From: Allodiplogaster sudhausi
Lineage: Eukaryota; Nematoda; Chromadorea; Rhabditida; Diplogasteridae
Direction: 5' to 3'
Length of the DNA: 64,000 nucleotides
NCBI GenBank assembly: GCA_945643635.1
Contig: CALZFC010000349.1
Location: 2,674,001-2,738,000 of the forward strand
Position numbers and translations under genes: made by a program
Part shown: in pieces, positions 1 through 10,953 of the stretch
How the letters are laid out: each line of letters opens with the position of its first letter
Numbering within the stretch: position 1 is the stretch's first letter
The notes under the pieces: generated by a model
The model's input: only the letters and a program-made list of their open reading frames with translations
Told to the model about the DNA's origin: nothing
The model's database searches: none

Positions 1-1547
1 GAGAGACCTTAGAAGGAGCATTGATTTTGACAATTAGCAGAACATAATGTTTATGTAATCTCATCGCGACTTTCCTTCCCCTCCCCTTCTTCGCTACATT
101 TGCATTGTTCGAAATATCTCGACAAATCTGACATTCTCATTGTTCGCTAACTTTAAGCTTTATTTTTTTTAAATTGACTTTTTTGGTAGAAACATTTCGG
201 ATAATTTTTTTAGACATCTTTTCACTCTTCATTAGTCAGAAGTTGCCATTGAAACGATAGAGCTTTGCCGGTGTTTGCTTCGCCTCTCTGATAAGAAACG
301 TCTTGGTGTGCTTTTCTCTATCTAAACGTACATATGCTAAGGGAGGTAGTCTTGTCCAACATTCTACTTTGAATCTAACGATAAGAATGCATTTCCGGTT
401 AAGGCATTTTTCATTGACAGCCGATATCGTTGACGTTATCTATCGCTTAACCAATAAGTTATTAATTTATTACAAAATATATGTATGTACCTATGAAAGT
501 GATTAAATTAAATTTATAATAATCATTAAAACGATATTTTAAAAAGAATTCCACACTCATCGGCAATATTGATTCGAGCCATTGTGAGGGAGCATTCTCA
601 AAATATGTATGTATATACCTGCCCGCGATGCACTTTATCGTCCTTCTGTTTCATCAATTTCTACTAATCGAAACTTTTCTGTATTATTTTCGCAGAGGGG
701 GGGGGTATCTTAGCTTTCGATTTTGGTGATGAGGGGCATCTGAGCCTTCGATTCCTGAATGGTAAAATGCTTTATTATTCAAGTGCATGTAACATATATC
801 ATGAAATTGAATTGTCAGGGCATTCTGCATAGGATAACTAGTAGGACAACAATGAGCAATTCGAGAGAATAGGAGAAGGTGAAACGTCTGTTTCGATCTC
901 CGAGCTTCTGCACGGCTGGAATGCAATTCTTGCCACTTGACGCGAGAAAGAGAGAAATAGAGAAAGTAAAAGACAGTCAAGCATAAGGAGAGAGCGAGCG
1001 AGAGAGAAAAAAGATGATAAGAAGAACACTCCATCCCACGCCTCTGTTGAGTCACGGCCTGCTTAAATCATTATCTCTTAGCTCGCTTCCCTTAATATTA
1101 CACAATCTCTCTAGCTTCGTAACAAATGACATAAAGTTCCAATACGTAACATCACGTAATAATCTCTTTGGTTCGGTAAAAAATGATATAAAGGTGCCAG
1201 TTTGAATGGGAGGCCGTTGAATTCTCCTCCTCTTATCTCTTCTTCCCAGTTTTGTTGATATCGCACTTTTTTAGTTCAGTTTTCCTGCCCACACTAATCG
1301 AAACTTTTCTGTACTATGACTCATTGATTAACATGAAAATTTTTTTAAGAAGGAAAGAGATTACTGTAGCCTCCTCAGCAGAGTGTTATCAATTAGTTTT
1401 TAGATTTTATTTGAAGTTTGCATACATAAACTACGCCCAAACGTGTGATAAACGTGCAATTTTGAATCGAGTTGAATATTGAACTTGCACTCGTCTCTCT
1501 TCCGATTGTGTCAGCACCGTTAACGATGATCAATTCCTTCCTGCAGC
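1..1547. other. Non-coding stretch, no gene recognised
   Basis: Short ORFs here lack codon bias or recognisable motifs. About 145-275 resembles 7556-7690, so it is a dispersed repeat. A G-run lies near 697-705 and a GA-rich tract at about 945-1012. I see no convincing exon before the hypothetical ORF that starts at 1548. Confidence 0.5.
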
Positions 1548-2009
1548 ATGTCCTCTTTCCTCACACAAATGACGAGACTCGCCGAATGCTCGTCTGCTTC
1601 GTCCACCACTTTCGTACTCGTTCTACGCGCGATGGCAGCCGCATTCGATGCATCCAAACCGCTCGTTACTCCGTCTGTTCGATCCCAATTCACCGTCGCT
1701 TTCTCACGCGCCCTGCCCCACTTCGAGCACGCGTATCGACAATTGTCCATTGGAATGAACGTCGATCGGAGACAAGCGCAAATCTGTCGATCAGGGCTAC
1801 AATTCATCGCTGACGAACTCGCAGACGATCCCGAGTTGAACGCTAAATTCAGTCTGTTGATCGACTCGGAGGCCATACCCAATATCGAACAATTCATCGA
1901 GAATACCACAGGCATAGAGCCCGAGAATGTAAACCCTCGATCGATTGACTATTCAGCCATTCCGTCGTCGCATTATTGGTGGTTCTACGTAGCTTCTGAT
2001 GACGAATAA
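1548..2009 (+). CDS. Hypothetical protein, single exon or terminal exon (153 aa)
   Basis: I do not recognise this protein. The reading frame is GC-rich compared with its surroundings and looks coding: alanine-rich N-terminal half, then an acidic Asp/Glu-rich segment, and a C-terminal end with SSHYWWFY and DDE. There is no signal peptide or membrane segment. The ATG at 1548 directly follows a good splice-acceptor sequence (TTCCTGCAG), so the codon could be a true start after trans-splicing or an internal methionine of a terminal exon. The stop codon TAA overlaps an AATAAA polyadenylation motif at about 2005-2010, which supports a real gene end. The DUF4781-like gene starts only about 160 bp further on the same strand, so co-transcription is possible but unproven. 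Confidence 0.45.
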   Translation: MSSFLTQMTRLAECSSASSTTFVLVLRAMAAAFDASKPLVTPSVRSQFTVAFSRALPHFEHAYRQLSIGMNVDRRQAQICRSGLQFIADELADDPELNAKFSLLIDSEAIPNIEQFIENTTGIEPENVNPRSIDYSAIPSSHYWWFYVASDDE

Positions 2010-2167
2010 AATTATTCAACGCTTTGTTTGTGATTTTGTTTGAGTCGAAGTCGTTTACTGCGACATGCTATTTGCTTTGCCATTGTTGAATGTGAAGCTT
2101 CCCACTTTCAAGCATAGCCTTTCAAGCATTTCAAGTAAGCTTATAAGTAATTCTTGGAATGTTCAGA

Positions 2168-5100
2168 TGGGCAACACGCTGAAAGGTGAGAAGGCTGAAA
2201 GCTCGTGGAACGAAGCCGATGTGACGGAGTGGCAGAAGGAAGCTAAGATGCTCCAGCAATGCATGTACCTCCAATTCGAGGGGACGCAATTCCACGACAT
2301 CACCGACTTATCGCGCGAGATGCGCATCACTAAGGTTCTCGCTCAAGATTTCAGAAAAATAAATTCAAAATATTAATTTAAATAATTTTATTTGATTTTT
2401 CAACTCTCAGGACACATTTCAACCGGTGTTTTCTTTCAAACGAGGCAAATTCGGCTTGACACATTGGTTTCTCAAAATATGTTGACTCATACGAAACAAC
2501 TCATTTCCTAACCAGAAAACAATTAGAACGCGCAATCAGCGCCGCACATTGCTCTTACATATGTAGCGCATTTCGATCATAGAAAGGTACTAGTTGCGCG
2601 TCAGTAGCAACTTTTTATGAAAAAAATTTTGTGGCTAATGTTTTAACTTCACTTGTCTGATTGTCTGATTACAGCAAAAAAAAAATTTAAATGCGACCTG
2701 AGTTCTGCGAAATTAAACGAAATAGATTAATTTGAATATTTTCATGTTATTTTTTAACGCTCAGTTTGCATTTCAATTTAGTGTTCAGTCAATTTTTTTC
2801 CTTATGCAAATTTTTTCTAATTTTTCGCACCATTTCATTCGTACGTGTGTCAAGATTTGAGATACCGAGCATATACATCTTCCCATGCGTTTTTGACAGG
2901 CATTCATCCAATGATTCTGACGAGTAGGTAAAAGCAGGAATGATACATTCATTCAAAAGTTTTCACTTAATTGAAAGTGGGACAGCTTTGTTAGCAAAGA
3001 AAGATGCCGTGACCATTGAAAGTACATCTGGCCGCCCTGATACATACGTCACCGATATAAAAAGCTGTCACTGATGAGCTGAAATTAATACTTTTATATT
3101 TGTTAAAATGCGCAGCATATGTAGACGCAATCCTGCAATACACTGCATCTTTTATGTGTTTTCTGGCTTGGATATTTATCTTTTCATCAGTCTCCACGTA
3201 TTTGAGAAACTAATGCTACCACCGCATTTATCAGGGTCGAATTAGTAAAAAAAATCTATGTTTAAATTCGTCCTGATTGTTAAAAAGTGAAATGAAAGAG
3301 TTTAAATTAATCTAATTAATTTATGTACCTGAAATGTTGGGCAGCGTTTGAGAAACTAATGATGTCACCGCATTGTTGAATTAGTCTGGTTTTTACACCA
3401 ACAAAAAAACTCCGTTAAATCCGTTCTGAGGGCTGAAAAAGCAAATTAAATTATTTAAATTAATCAAATTTATCCACCTGAAATGTTGCGCAGACGGCAG
3501 GGGTGTCCGGAGTCCAAAATTATCCTGCCCCGGCACCCAGCTAAGGCCCCGGTCCCCGTGGTCAGCCCCGGGCACCGGGACCACCCCTGGCAGACGGTTC
3601 GGTACACATAGACTACTATAAAGTACCACAGTGTGTAGGTTAAGCGAGCGTGAACAGTAAAATAGCCTTTTGTTATATTTAGATCAGAATAATAGTAAAT
3701 TAATTTCATTCGTAAAACGCAGGTGTGCTTTGCACTTTTCGGCCCACTCGCAGAATGCAAAGCTGATACGACGCTTGAAGACGCGTACGATGCGAGTCAA
3801 CGCAAATACGCTACCACAATCTATGAAAAGATATACGAAACGTACTTGTCGGCACCCGAATTCCGATTCAAAGTCGGATTTATCTTCATCTAATGCAAGG
3901 AGGGCAGCAAAAAGTACCAGGTCAGTAGTTAACGTTCGACATGGTACGTAAGATGCTCATATTTGACGAAGCGCACGGCAATAGAGCGAAAACGGTGTGC
4001 GCCAGTGAGTTATTTTCATTACTTGAAAACAGCCACCTTTTAACGTCACAAATCGCAGGTCGCGTGGTGGACGTCGTGGTGACAACTGTGGGTATGACCG
4101 TCGGAGTCACGGCCATTGTCGCAACGGGATTTATCGCCGCTCCCATCCTAATCGGCGTAGGAGCATCTACGGTGCCGGTCGCGCCGTTCAACGACTCGTG
4201 GATAAGGCGAGTCATGTGGAGAGACTCACGGATCTCGAGACGGTCCTCCTCACTCTCTCAATCATCGCCGCTCCCCTCAACATGTTGGCGGGCTTCACGA
4301 CAGCGAAAATGGCCGCGGGCGCCGCTTCAGGGCGCATCTTCTCCCAGACGCAGCGAATCCTGGCGACCGGCATCGATTCCTTCACCATGCTCTTCAATCT
4401 CGGTAATCTGTTCAAGAAGTTCAGGGATGGTCAGCTGACGACGATCGATGTCGTGCAATTCTCCGTGAGCGCACTTTTCTTCACAAATATGGTCATGCAG
4501 CCGAAGACGGCGTGGGGAGTCATCGAGAGAGCGCAGCAGCAACGTCTCGACCAGATATCGCAGAATCTGTCGGACGCACAGACGAAGAAAGCCTTCGAGG
4601 CATTTCTCGAGACGAACAAGGGCGACGGCTCGATTAAGGATCGATCGCGAATCGTGCGAAGCGTAAATCGAATGGAGGACCCAACGGCGTTTTTTAAACA
4701 AGCATCGCAATTCGATTCCGCGAAAATCGCTGGTCGCAAGGGACGGACAGTGTTCTTGACCGATAACAAAGGACGTGTCAACCACACCAATCCCAATCAC
4801 AGGTTTGTTTGGGAAAATAGATCGAGGATTAAATGTTTTTTTGCAGAACGAATTTCACCTTTAAAACGCGAAGTGGCGTTCCGAAGATCGATAAAAAGAG
4901 CAAACTTCGCGCTTGTCTTGGGGGAGATTACGAAACGCACGAAATGATGGGCAAACTCAATGCGCAGCAGCAGGCCGCGTTGGAAAAGTGAACTTTCTTT
5001 TTTAGCCTTCATGTGAGCGCGTTATGTAGCAAATATCACAGAATTAAATACATACATTGATTACATTCTTAACTTCCGCCATTATCGCCTAGGTAGGATG

Positions 5101-6459
5101 GATATGGAGGGCCGAGAGGACGAGAGCGAGATATTTGGAACGCATCTCATAGACATCTCTTTACAGGTGTTTGGAGACGCCGCGAAGTACGATAAAACGA
5201 TCATTGATAACGCGACGAGTGTCGCGAGGGAATTGGGCATCCGAGGAGACCCCGACAAGTTTATGTCCATCGTGGAAGTGGTCGCCGCTCATGCAAAAAA
5301 GTGTGACATTTGTTATTGAAGCACGATCGATTGACTAACAGTAATGATTAACAGTAGTGTATTACATTTAAAGCGTGTGTTTATTACGTCAAAATTTTAA
5401 GTGCACTTTATTATGAAGGAAATCGATTACATTCAGCGGATAACTCCTTCGGCACCATCCAATCGTTCTGTGCTGGGATCAAATCAGATCTTGCGAGAAT
5501 CGACAATATCGCACGCTCAAAATCACTCAAATTCGCCGATCCATACAAGGCAAGTAATCCAAAGTTGCTTGAAAGAATACTCCATATGCTTATAAAAAAC
5601 ACACTAGTAGCTGGCAAATACTCAGGCTCTCTACCACTATCGCAAGCACGGAGAAGAATTCGTCAACTTATGTTCGCCTGAATTCTACGTCGGCAAGCTA
5701 CCCGTTGACATCCGCAATAACGGCAGTCTATTCGAATCTCGCGACGTCACTACCATTGCTCCGGTGAGTAACGGCCGCTCGCGGAGTGCGCGTACTCGGA
5801 AATTGCAGAATGGTTCGGAAGAACTCTTTCGTAAAAAGACGTACTACATGCCGGATGATTCGATGCTGATTGTGATCGAGAAAGGCGGAGCGCAGACGAT
5901 CAGCACGATATTCAAGAAGATCGGGGGATGGGCTGAATACATGAAGAGATGCCAGGTCAATCAATACCTTATTCTTTTTGTTTGGTAAAGTTAATGGCAT
6001 GACTCAATACAGCCTGAAATGCAGAACAAAATGTTGGCAGGTGACATCGGTGCCTCCAGTGGAGGCTTCGTACGCTCGTTTCGCGTTCATATCCGGCTTA
6101 GAATGCGTCGACACTGTCGCACACTCCATCGATAAATCGGGGCTCAAGTCTAGTGTAGGTGTCCCAAAAATTATAGAAGTCCTATGGACAATAAAGGCGT
6201 CCCATCTTATTATGTGCGTCCCAAGGAATTTGAGACATCCAAAAAATAATGAATGTTTTAGAAGGTAAATGTTTTCCACGTAACGCCTATAATGCTGTGG
6301 GACGCCTACTCTTGAATAGATCGAATATTTTTAATGCCAACTATTCAGAAGGTGAGAGTCGATTTGAAGGACGCCAAAACTGCAAGGACAATGATTTCGA
6401 TCCTCATGAGTGATCTTGCGGGATTTCTCGAAGAGGAATGCAATAACAACGAAGATTAA
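2168..6459 (+). pseudogene. DUF4781-family protein gene, broken by a stop and frameshifts
   Basis: Multi-exon gene resembling DUF4781 proteins, a eukaryotic family of unknown function. Exons I can phase: about 2168-2350 (starts MGNTLKGEK, a possible N-myristoylation context), 3723-3920, about 3929-4004, 4059-4802, 4847-4987, 5097-5311, 5437-5549, 5626-5955, 6013-about 6146 and 6349-6459 (stop TAA). Family-like signs are a glycine/alanine-rich hydrophobic stretch (4059-4330), then QFSVSALFFTN (4456-4490), and a C-terminal part with LYHYRKHGEEFVNL. Several junctions are phase-consistent. The intron 5550-5625 uses a GC donor (AAG|GCAAGT). Breaks: an in-frame TAA at 3891-3893, a one-base frame loss near 4165-4172, and a probable frame change near 6085. 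The first intron (about 2.35-3.72 kb) holds only repeats. Most likely a recent pseudogene, or a real gene with assembly errors. The family call is from memory of its conserved motifs; function unknown. Confidence 0.62.
3199..3490. repeat. Two imperfect tandem copies of a ~150 bp unit
   Basis: A segment with 'TTTGAGAAACTAATG' and 'CCGCATT' occurs at about 3200 and again at about 3348. Each is followed by an A/T-rich part ending in 'CCTGAAATGTTG'. That ending matches the inner terminal repeat of the palindromic MITE at 34905-35400, so this is probably degraded MITE sequence in the first intron of the DUF4781-like gene. Confidence 0.5.
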
Positions 6460-7213
6460 GAAATCACTAGTGTGATTGTTGACCAGCAAAACATTTTACG
6501 GAAATATTTCTTCTCGTATATATTCAATATATATTCAACTCATTTCCCTAGCCGCTCGCCTGATAAAAAAATTGCGTGATTGCAAGAAGAAGCAGATTCA
6601 GCAAGATAGCGAGACGGCAAGCATGAAGGTCCAGCATGGAGAGAGAGAGAGAAAGAGAGAGGTAGAGTGAACTGACCTAAACAATCGAGCAACTTTTGAA
6701 TATGGCCGAAAACGGAAGGAGCACGGAGGGACATAAAGATGTACATAACTATACAGAGGGACTGTGAAAGTGAAAGAGAGAGCAAAATTTATTGTTCTAA
6801 AACAAGAATTGGATTAGCACCAGCAAACAACCATTAACGGGAGTGAACATCCGAAGGCAGAGGATCGACTGCCATAGGTGAGGTGACACCCCTCACCGAC
6901 TAGACCCCATGAATCAATCAGCAAAAGCATCAACTGTTTGAAGCAGTCCATCTCTTCTTTCCATTCCGAAGTCAGAGCAACGGCGCCCCAGGCCCTTCCA
7001 ACCATTTTCCTCCAAACCACTTTCCCGTTATCATGCTCATGTATAACCAACCATCTATCTCGAGGAACGGTTTTAGGAGGGTCATGGCCGTGTTTTAGCT
7101 GCTATCGACAACACAAGATCGGCAGCTTCTAAAAGACGGTCATGACCCTCCTAAAACCGGCCGAATTCGTTTTTAAACGGTCATTTGAGATTCTTTTAAT
7201 AATCTGAGAACAG
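6460..7213. repeat. Repeat-derived intergenic DNA with a hairpin copy of a MITE core
   Basis: About 6835-7040 is a diverged copy of a sequence also present at about 23040-23240. About 7066-7200 is an inverted repeat (GGTTTTAGGAGGGTCATG, and its complement near 7140) closely matching the inner part of the MITE at 34905-35400. GA-rich tracts lie at 6635-6665. No gene is supported. Confidence 0.55.
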
Positions 7214-7492
7214 ATGGGGAAGGAGCTGCAGAAGCAGCTGGCAGGCACTCACGACGGAAAAGATACTCGCCTTTCTCAGGCAACATCAGCAGATAAACGT
7301 AGTGACGAAGAGATCCGCGACGCGCTGATCCTGATCTCTACTCGGATGCAGAAGCGCGTCGAGCCCAGAGCTGCCGTAACTTTGGCTGTCCTCACAATCA
7401 GACAGGCGATGGCTGCGCGCTCTCATCCTCATCTGCAGAGCGTCACAGTTGTTCTCTGCGGTGGCAACGTCGACCACCCTTTCATTCCTTGA
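7214..7492 (+). CDS. Unrecognised short ORF (92 aa), doubtful
   Basis: An open frame with an ATG at 7214 and fairly polar, helix-like composition (EEIRDALILISTRMQKR). It lies between repeat copies, has no recognisable domain and no visible splice partner. It may be a remnant exon or chance. Low confidence. Confidence 0.2.
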   Translation: MGKELQKQLAGTHDGKDTRLSQATSADKRSDEEIRDALILISTRMQKRVEPRAAVTLAVLTIRQAMAARSHPHLQSVTVVLCGGNVDHPFIP

Positions 7493-7767
7493 TAGATGAC
7501 GAAGTTTGTGCAATGTCGCTTGTGGTTGTGAATGTTAATCTGCCATTGTCATTTTTCGCTGACTACAAGCTTATTTTTAAACATTGACTTTTTTGGTAGA
7601 AGCATGTCAGATTTTTTGTTGTAGACATTTTTTAACTCTTCATAAATCATACTTGCAATTGTAACGAAAGAAATTAGCCAGGCTTAGCATTAGCTATGTA
7701 TATGATAATAAGTCTTCGTATGCTTCCCTGTAACTGAATGTACATAATGTCGAAGAAGAGGATTAAA

Positions 7768-8285
7768 TTAAGAGAGCCTCTCTGTAAGGATCAAGCAGCA
7801 CCACATGGGCGCCTGCCCCGGGGGAAAGTGTTGGATTTTGGTAACCAAAATTTTATGAGGAGTACCCACTTGCATTGTAAAAGAAATAATGAAGTCAGAT
7901 TTGTTTAAAAAAAATTTTCTTCTCAGTGCATGCAATAGTATGGCAAAATTTTGAGTGTTCATAACTTCCTTAAAACTTAATATTTTTCAGTTTTCTTTTT
8001 TTTGTTTTATTTGTCATTGGAAAGCACACAAAAAAGATGTACGATGTGTTTTTTGAAAATTTCAGTTTTGATCAGTTTTATGCATTTTTCTATTTCAGAA
8101 ATTGGTTTTTTGGACATTTAACCTATTTCGCGGCCCGGGCACGGGCCAATTTATAGTTCATAAGAAAGAGGAGAAAAAACTACACAAGATATGTTCTTAT
8201 GAAGAAAATCGAAGGATATACATTTTACGAAATTTTGACTTGAACCTGGTGCACTCACGTTTTTGCTCGTTGGGATGAAACTGTA
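7768..8285. repeat. Outer part of a foldback element (unpaired side)
   Basis: Begins with TAAGAGAGCCTCTCTGTAAG. Similar ends occur at 23758, 29390 and 34269, so this is a repeated element terminus. It adjoins the palindrome at 8286-9674 but has no mirrored partner there, because the right side stops where the large inverted duplication begins. Confidence 0.6.
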
Positions 8286-9674
8286 TAATTATTTTCAAAG
8301 CTTTGTTTTTGGGATAATATTGATGTCGATATATTCGCCATTAAATTCTCTACCAGAAAAGGTATCTATCACCGATATACGTATTACCTTGGGACTCAGA
8401 GAATGCAATTATATGTTTTTCGGAAAAAAAATAATTCAATGATAACTAATGAAACCCTCATTTTTAGTCCACAGAGGTAGCCAGCCGGAGCAATTCTCAA
8501 TATCATAAGATAGAGCGAAGAATTCTGCATAACATATTCCCTTTTCATGGAATTTGAAGTATATACATTTCCTTTGTTCTATCAATATAGAAGTCTTTCC
8601 ACGTCATGCAATCGACCCATGATATCGAAAGCGCATTCAGCGATCCATAACTTTGCTCAATCTTAATATCAGAAAATCATAGGTATATCATCTAAGAGCT
8701 CTCACTGAGATCTTCAAATGCTACATACATACTTTTATTGCAATATTTATATTTCTATGGAAAATTTCGTTTTGTACTTTTAGAAGGCTTAAAAAACTAT
8801 TTTACAAACATTTCCGAATTTCAAAGCATACATCATAAGAAAGAGCGTGACATTTTCTACAAGGTGAACCCCTTTCAATAAACTTTCAAGTCTATATTGT
8901 TCTGTTATAAGTCATAAGAATAGGTAAAGTATCGTCGCTATCCTTTAGCCCGAGAATTTAATTGTTTAGGTTATTCGAATTAGAATATTCCAATAATTTT
9001 TTACGTTGAAGAATTGTGCTAACCTAAGCTGATGCCCTATTCTTATGACTGATAACAGAACAATATAGACTTGAAAGTTTATTGAAAGGGGTTCACCTTG
9101 TAGAAAATTTCACGCTCTTTCTTATGATGTATGCTTTGAAATTCGGAAATGTTTGTAAAATAGTTTTTTAAGCCTTCTAAAAGTACAAAACGAAATTCTC
9201 CATAGAAATATAAATATTGCAATAAAAGTATGTATGTAGCATTTGAAGATCTCAGTGAGAGCTCTTAGATGATATACCTATGATTTTCTGATATTAAGAT
9301 TGAGCAAAGTTATGGATCGCTGAATGCGCTTTCGATATCATGGGTCGATTGCATGACGTGGAAAGACTTCTATATTGATAGAACAAAGGAAATGTATATC
9401 CTTCAAATTCCATGAAAAGGGAATATGTTATGCAGAATTCTTCGCTCTATCTTATGATATGGAGAATTGCTCCGGCTGGCTACCTCTGTGGACTAAAAAT
9501 GAGGGTTTCATTAGTTATCATTGAATTATTTTTTTTCCGAAAAACATATAATTGCATTCTCTGAGTCCCAAGGTAATACGTATATCGGTGATAGATACCT
9601 TTTCTGGTAGAGAATTTAATGGCGAATATATCGACATCAATATTATCCCAAAAACAAAGCTTTGAAAATAATTA
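8286..9674. repeat. Palindromic foldback element (~1.39 kb)
   Basis: The two halves are near-perfect reverse complements: TAATTATTTTCAAAGCTTTG at 8286 is mirrored at the 9674 end, and the match continues to a centre near 8980. No transposase frame is present. A 28 bp sequence at 8967-8994, close to the centre, is identical to sequences near the centres of the palindromes at 23964-25271 and 27990-28870. It is non-autonomous; the class of transposon is not identifiable from sequence alone. Confidence 0.85.
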
Positions 9675-10953
9675 AATGTTATGCACCTTCCTAATATCTA
9701 TATTTCATGTTGTGCAAATGACCGTAAAGTGTTAATTTTGGCCGTATTTTAGGACCAAAATTCAATTTTCATGAAATCGATCCCTAGATAAAAATTGAAG
9801 CCCTTTTAAAGCGCTATCGAATGGTATCCCCGCGCCCACTCATTCCATTACATATGTGTGAGTGGTTGTTCATAATATGTATATTGAATATTCATATGTA
9901 GTTCATTATACCACGTAGTCTTTGTCATAGTTGTTTGTTCTAGGCTATCCCTAGTCAGTGTGAGTAGTTCCCCGCCTAGAGAGCGGTTTAGTTCCTGTTT
10001 CCTCCTGCTTTTCCAGCAGTTGAGTGTCGCGTGAGTGTTGCTGTGGTTCAAGAAGATAAACCTCGATAACCCTCTCCTTCCCCTCGTCTCCTGCATTCTA
10101 AACGACAGAACCAGAAGCGTTGTGCTTCTACATATATAAATCATGAATAAAAACTACATCTGAACAAAGTTATGCTTAAAAGTATTGAAAAAGTTACAGT
10201 AGCTTATCTCGAACAGAAATTTTTTTAAAAATCTAAAATACGGCTCATTTTGTAGAGCTCGTCGAGTAGAATAAGATATGTAAGTGATTTCCGTGCGCTG
10301 AATCAAACAAAAGTCCCCAGGGCAGGCCGTGCTCGCAAGTTACGGACAGGCTGTCTTAAAACATAAATTGTGCATCTTGGGTCATTCATTCGGACGAATG
10401 AACATGATTCGTCATTTTATGGTGAAAATTTTTTTTCATTTAATTATTAATTTTCACAGAAAGCTTTGATATATTTCATTCCAAGCGGAATAAAACCCAC
10501 TCGTGCGATGCAACTAATCTAGTAAGAAACAATGTTGAGTTCAACTTTTTTGTACTCTCAATACAATGATGCCCAGTTTTTTTTAAAGAGGGAAGTGAGG
10601 ATTCTTTTTTTAAACACTGTCTGTTCTGCACGATTACATGACATATAAGACGTTTTAATGTTACATTCGAGAACCTATCGACAATAAATTCTTCGAAATT
10701 TTGAATTCCTCAGAGGATGTCCTTAAGATATGTCGCTTAGGAATCCTTGAATTGAATGCAAACATAAGTAATAAATATAAAGACGGCATCAACATGAATT
10801 GAAGAACGGAATTGTTCGTGTCCAAATCGTGAAGCACACTAAAAGGCCTTTAGAGTACCTTTGTACCAAAAAAAGGAGTTGAGTATAAACAAGGAGGGGG
10901 AGCGACAAGTAATGAGTAATTACACATATAAAATAAATGTGCGTTTTTACTCG

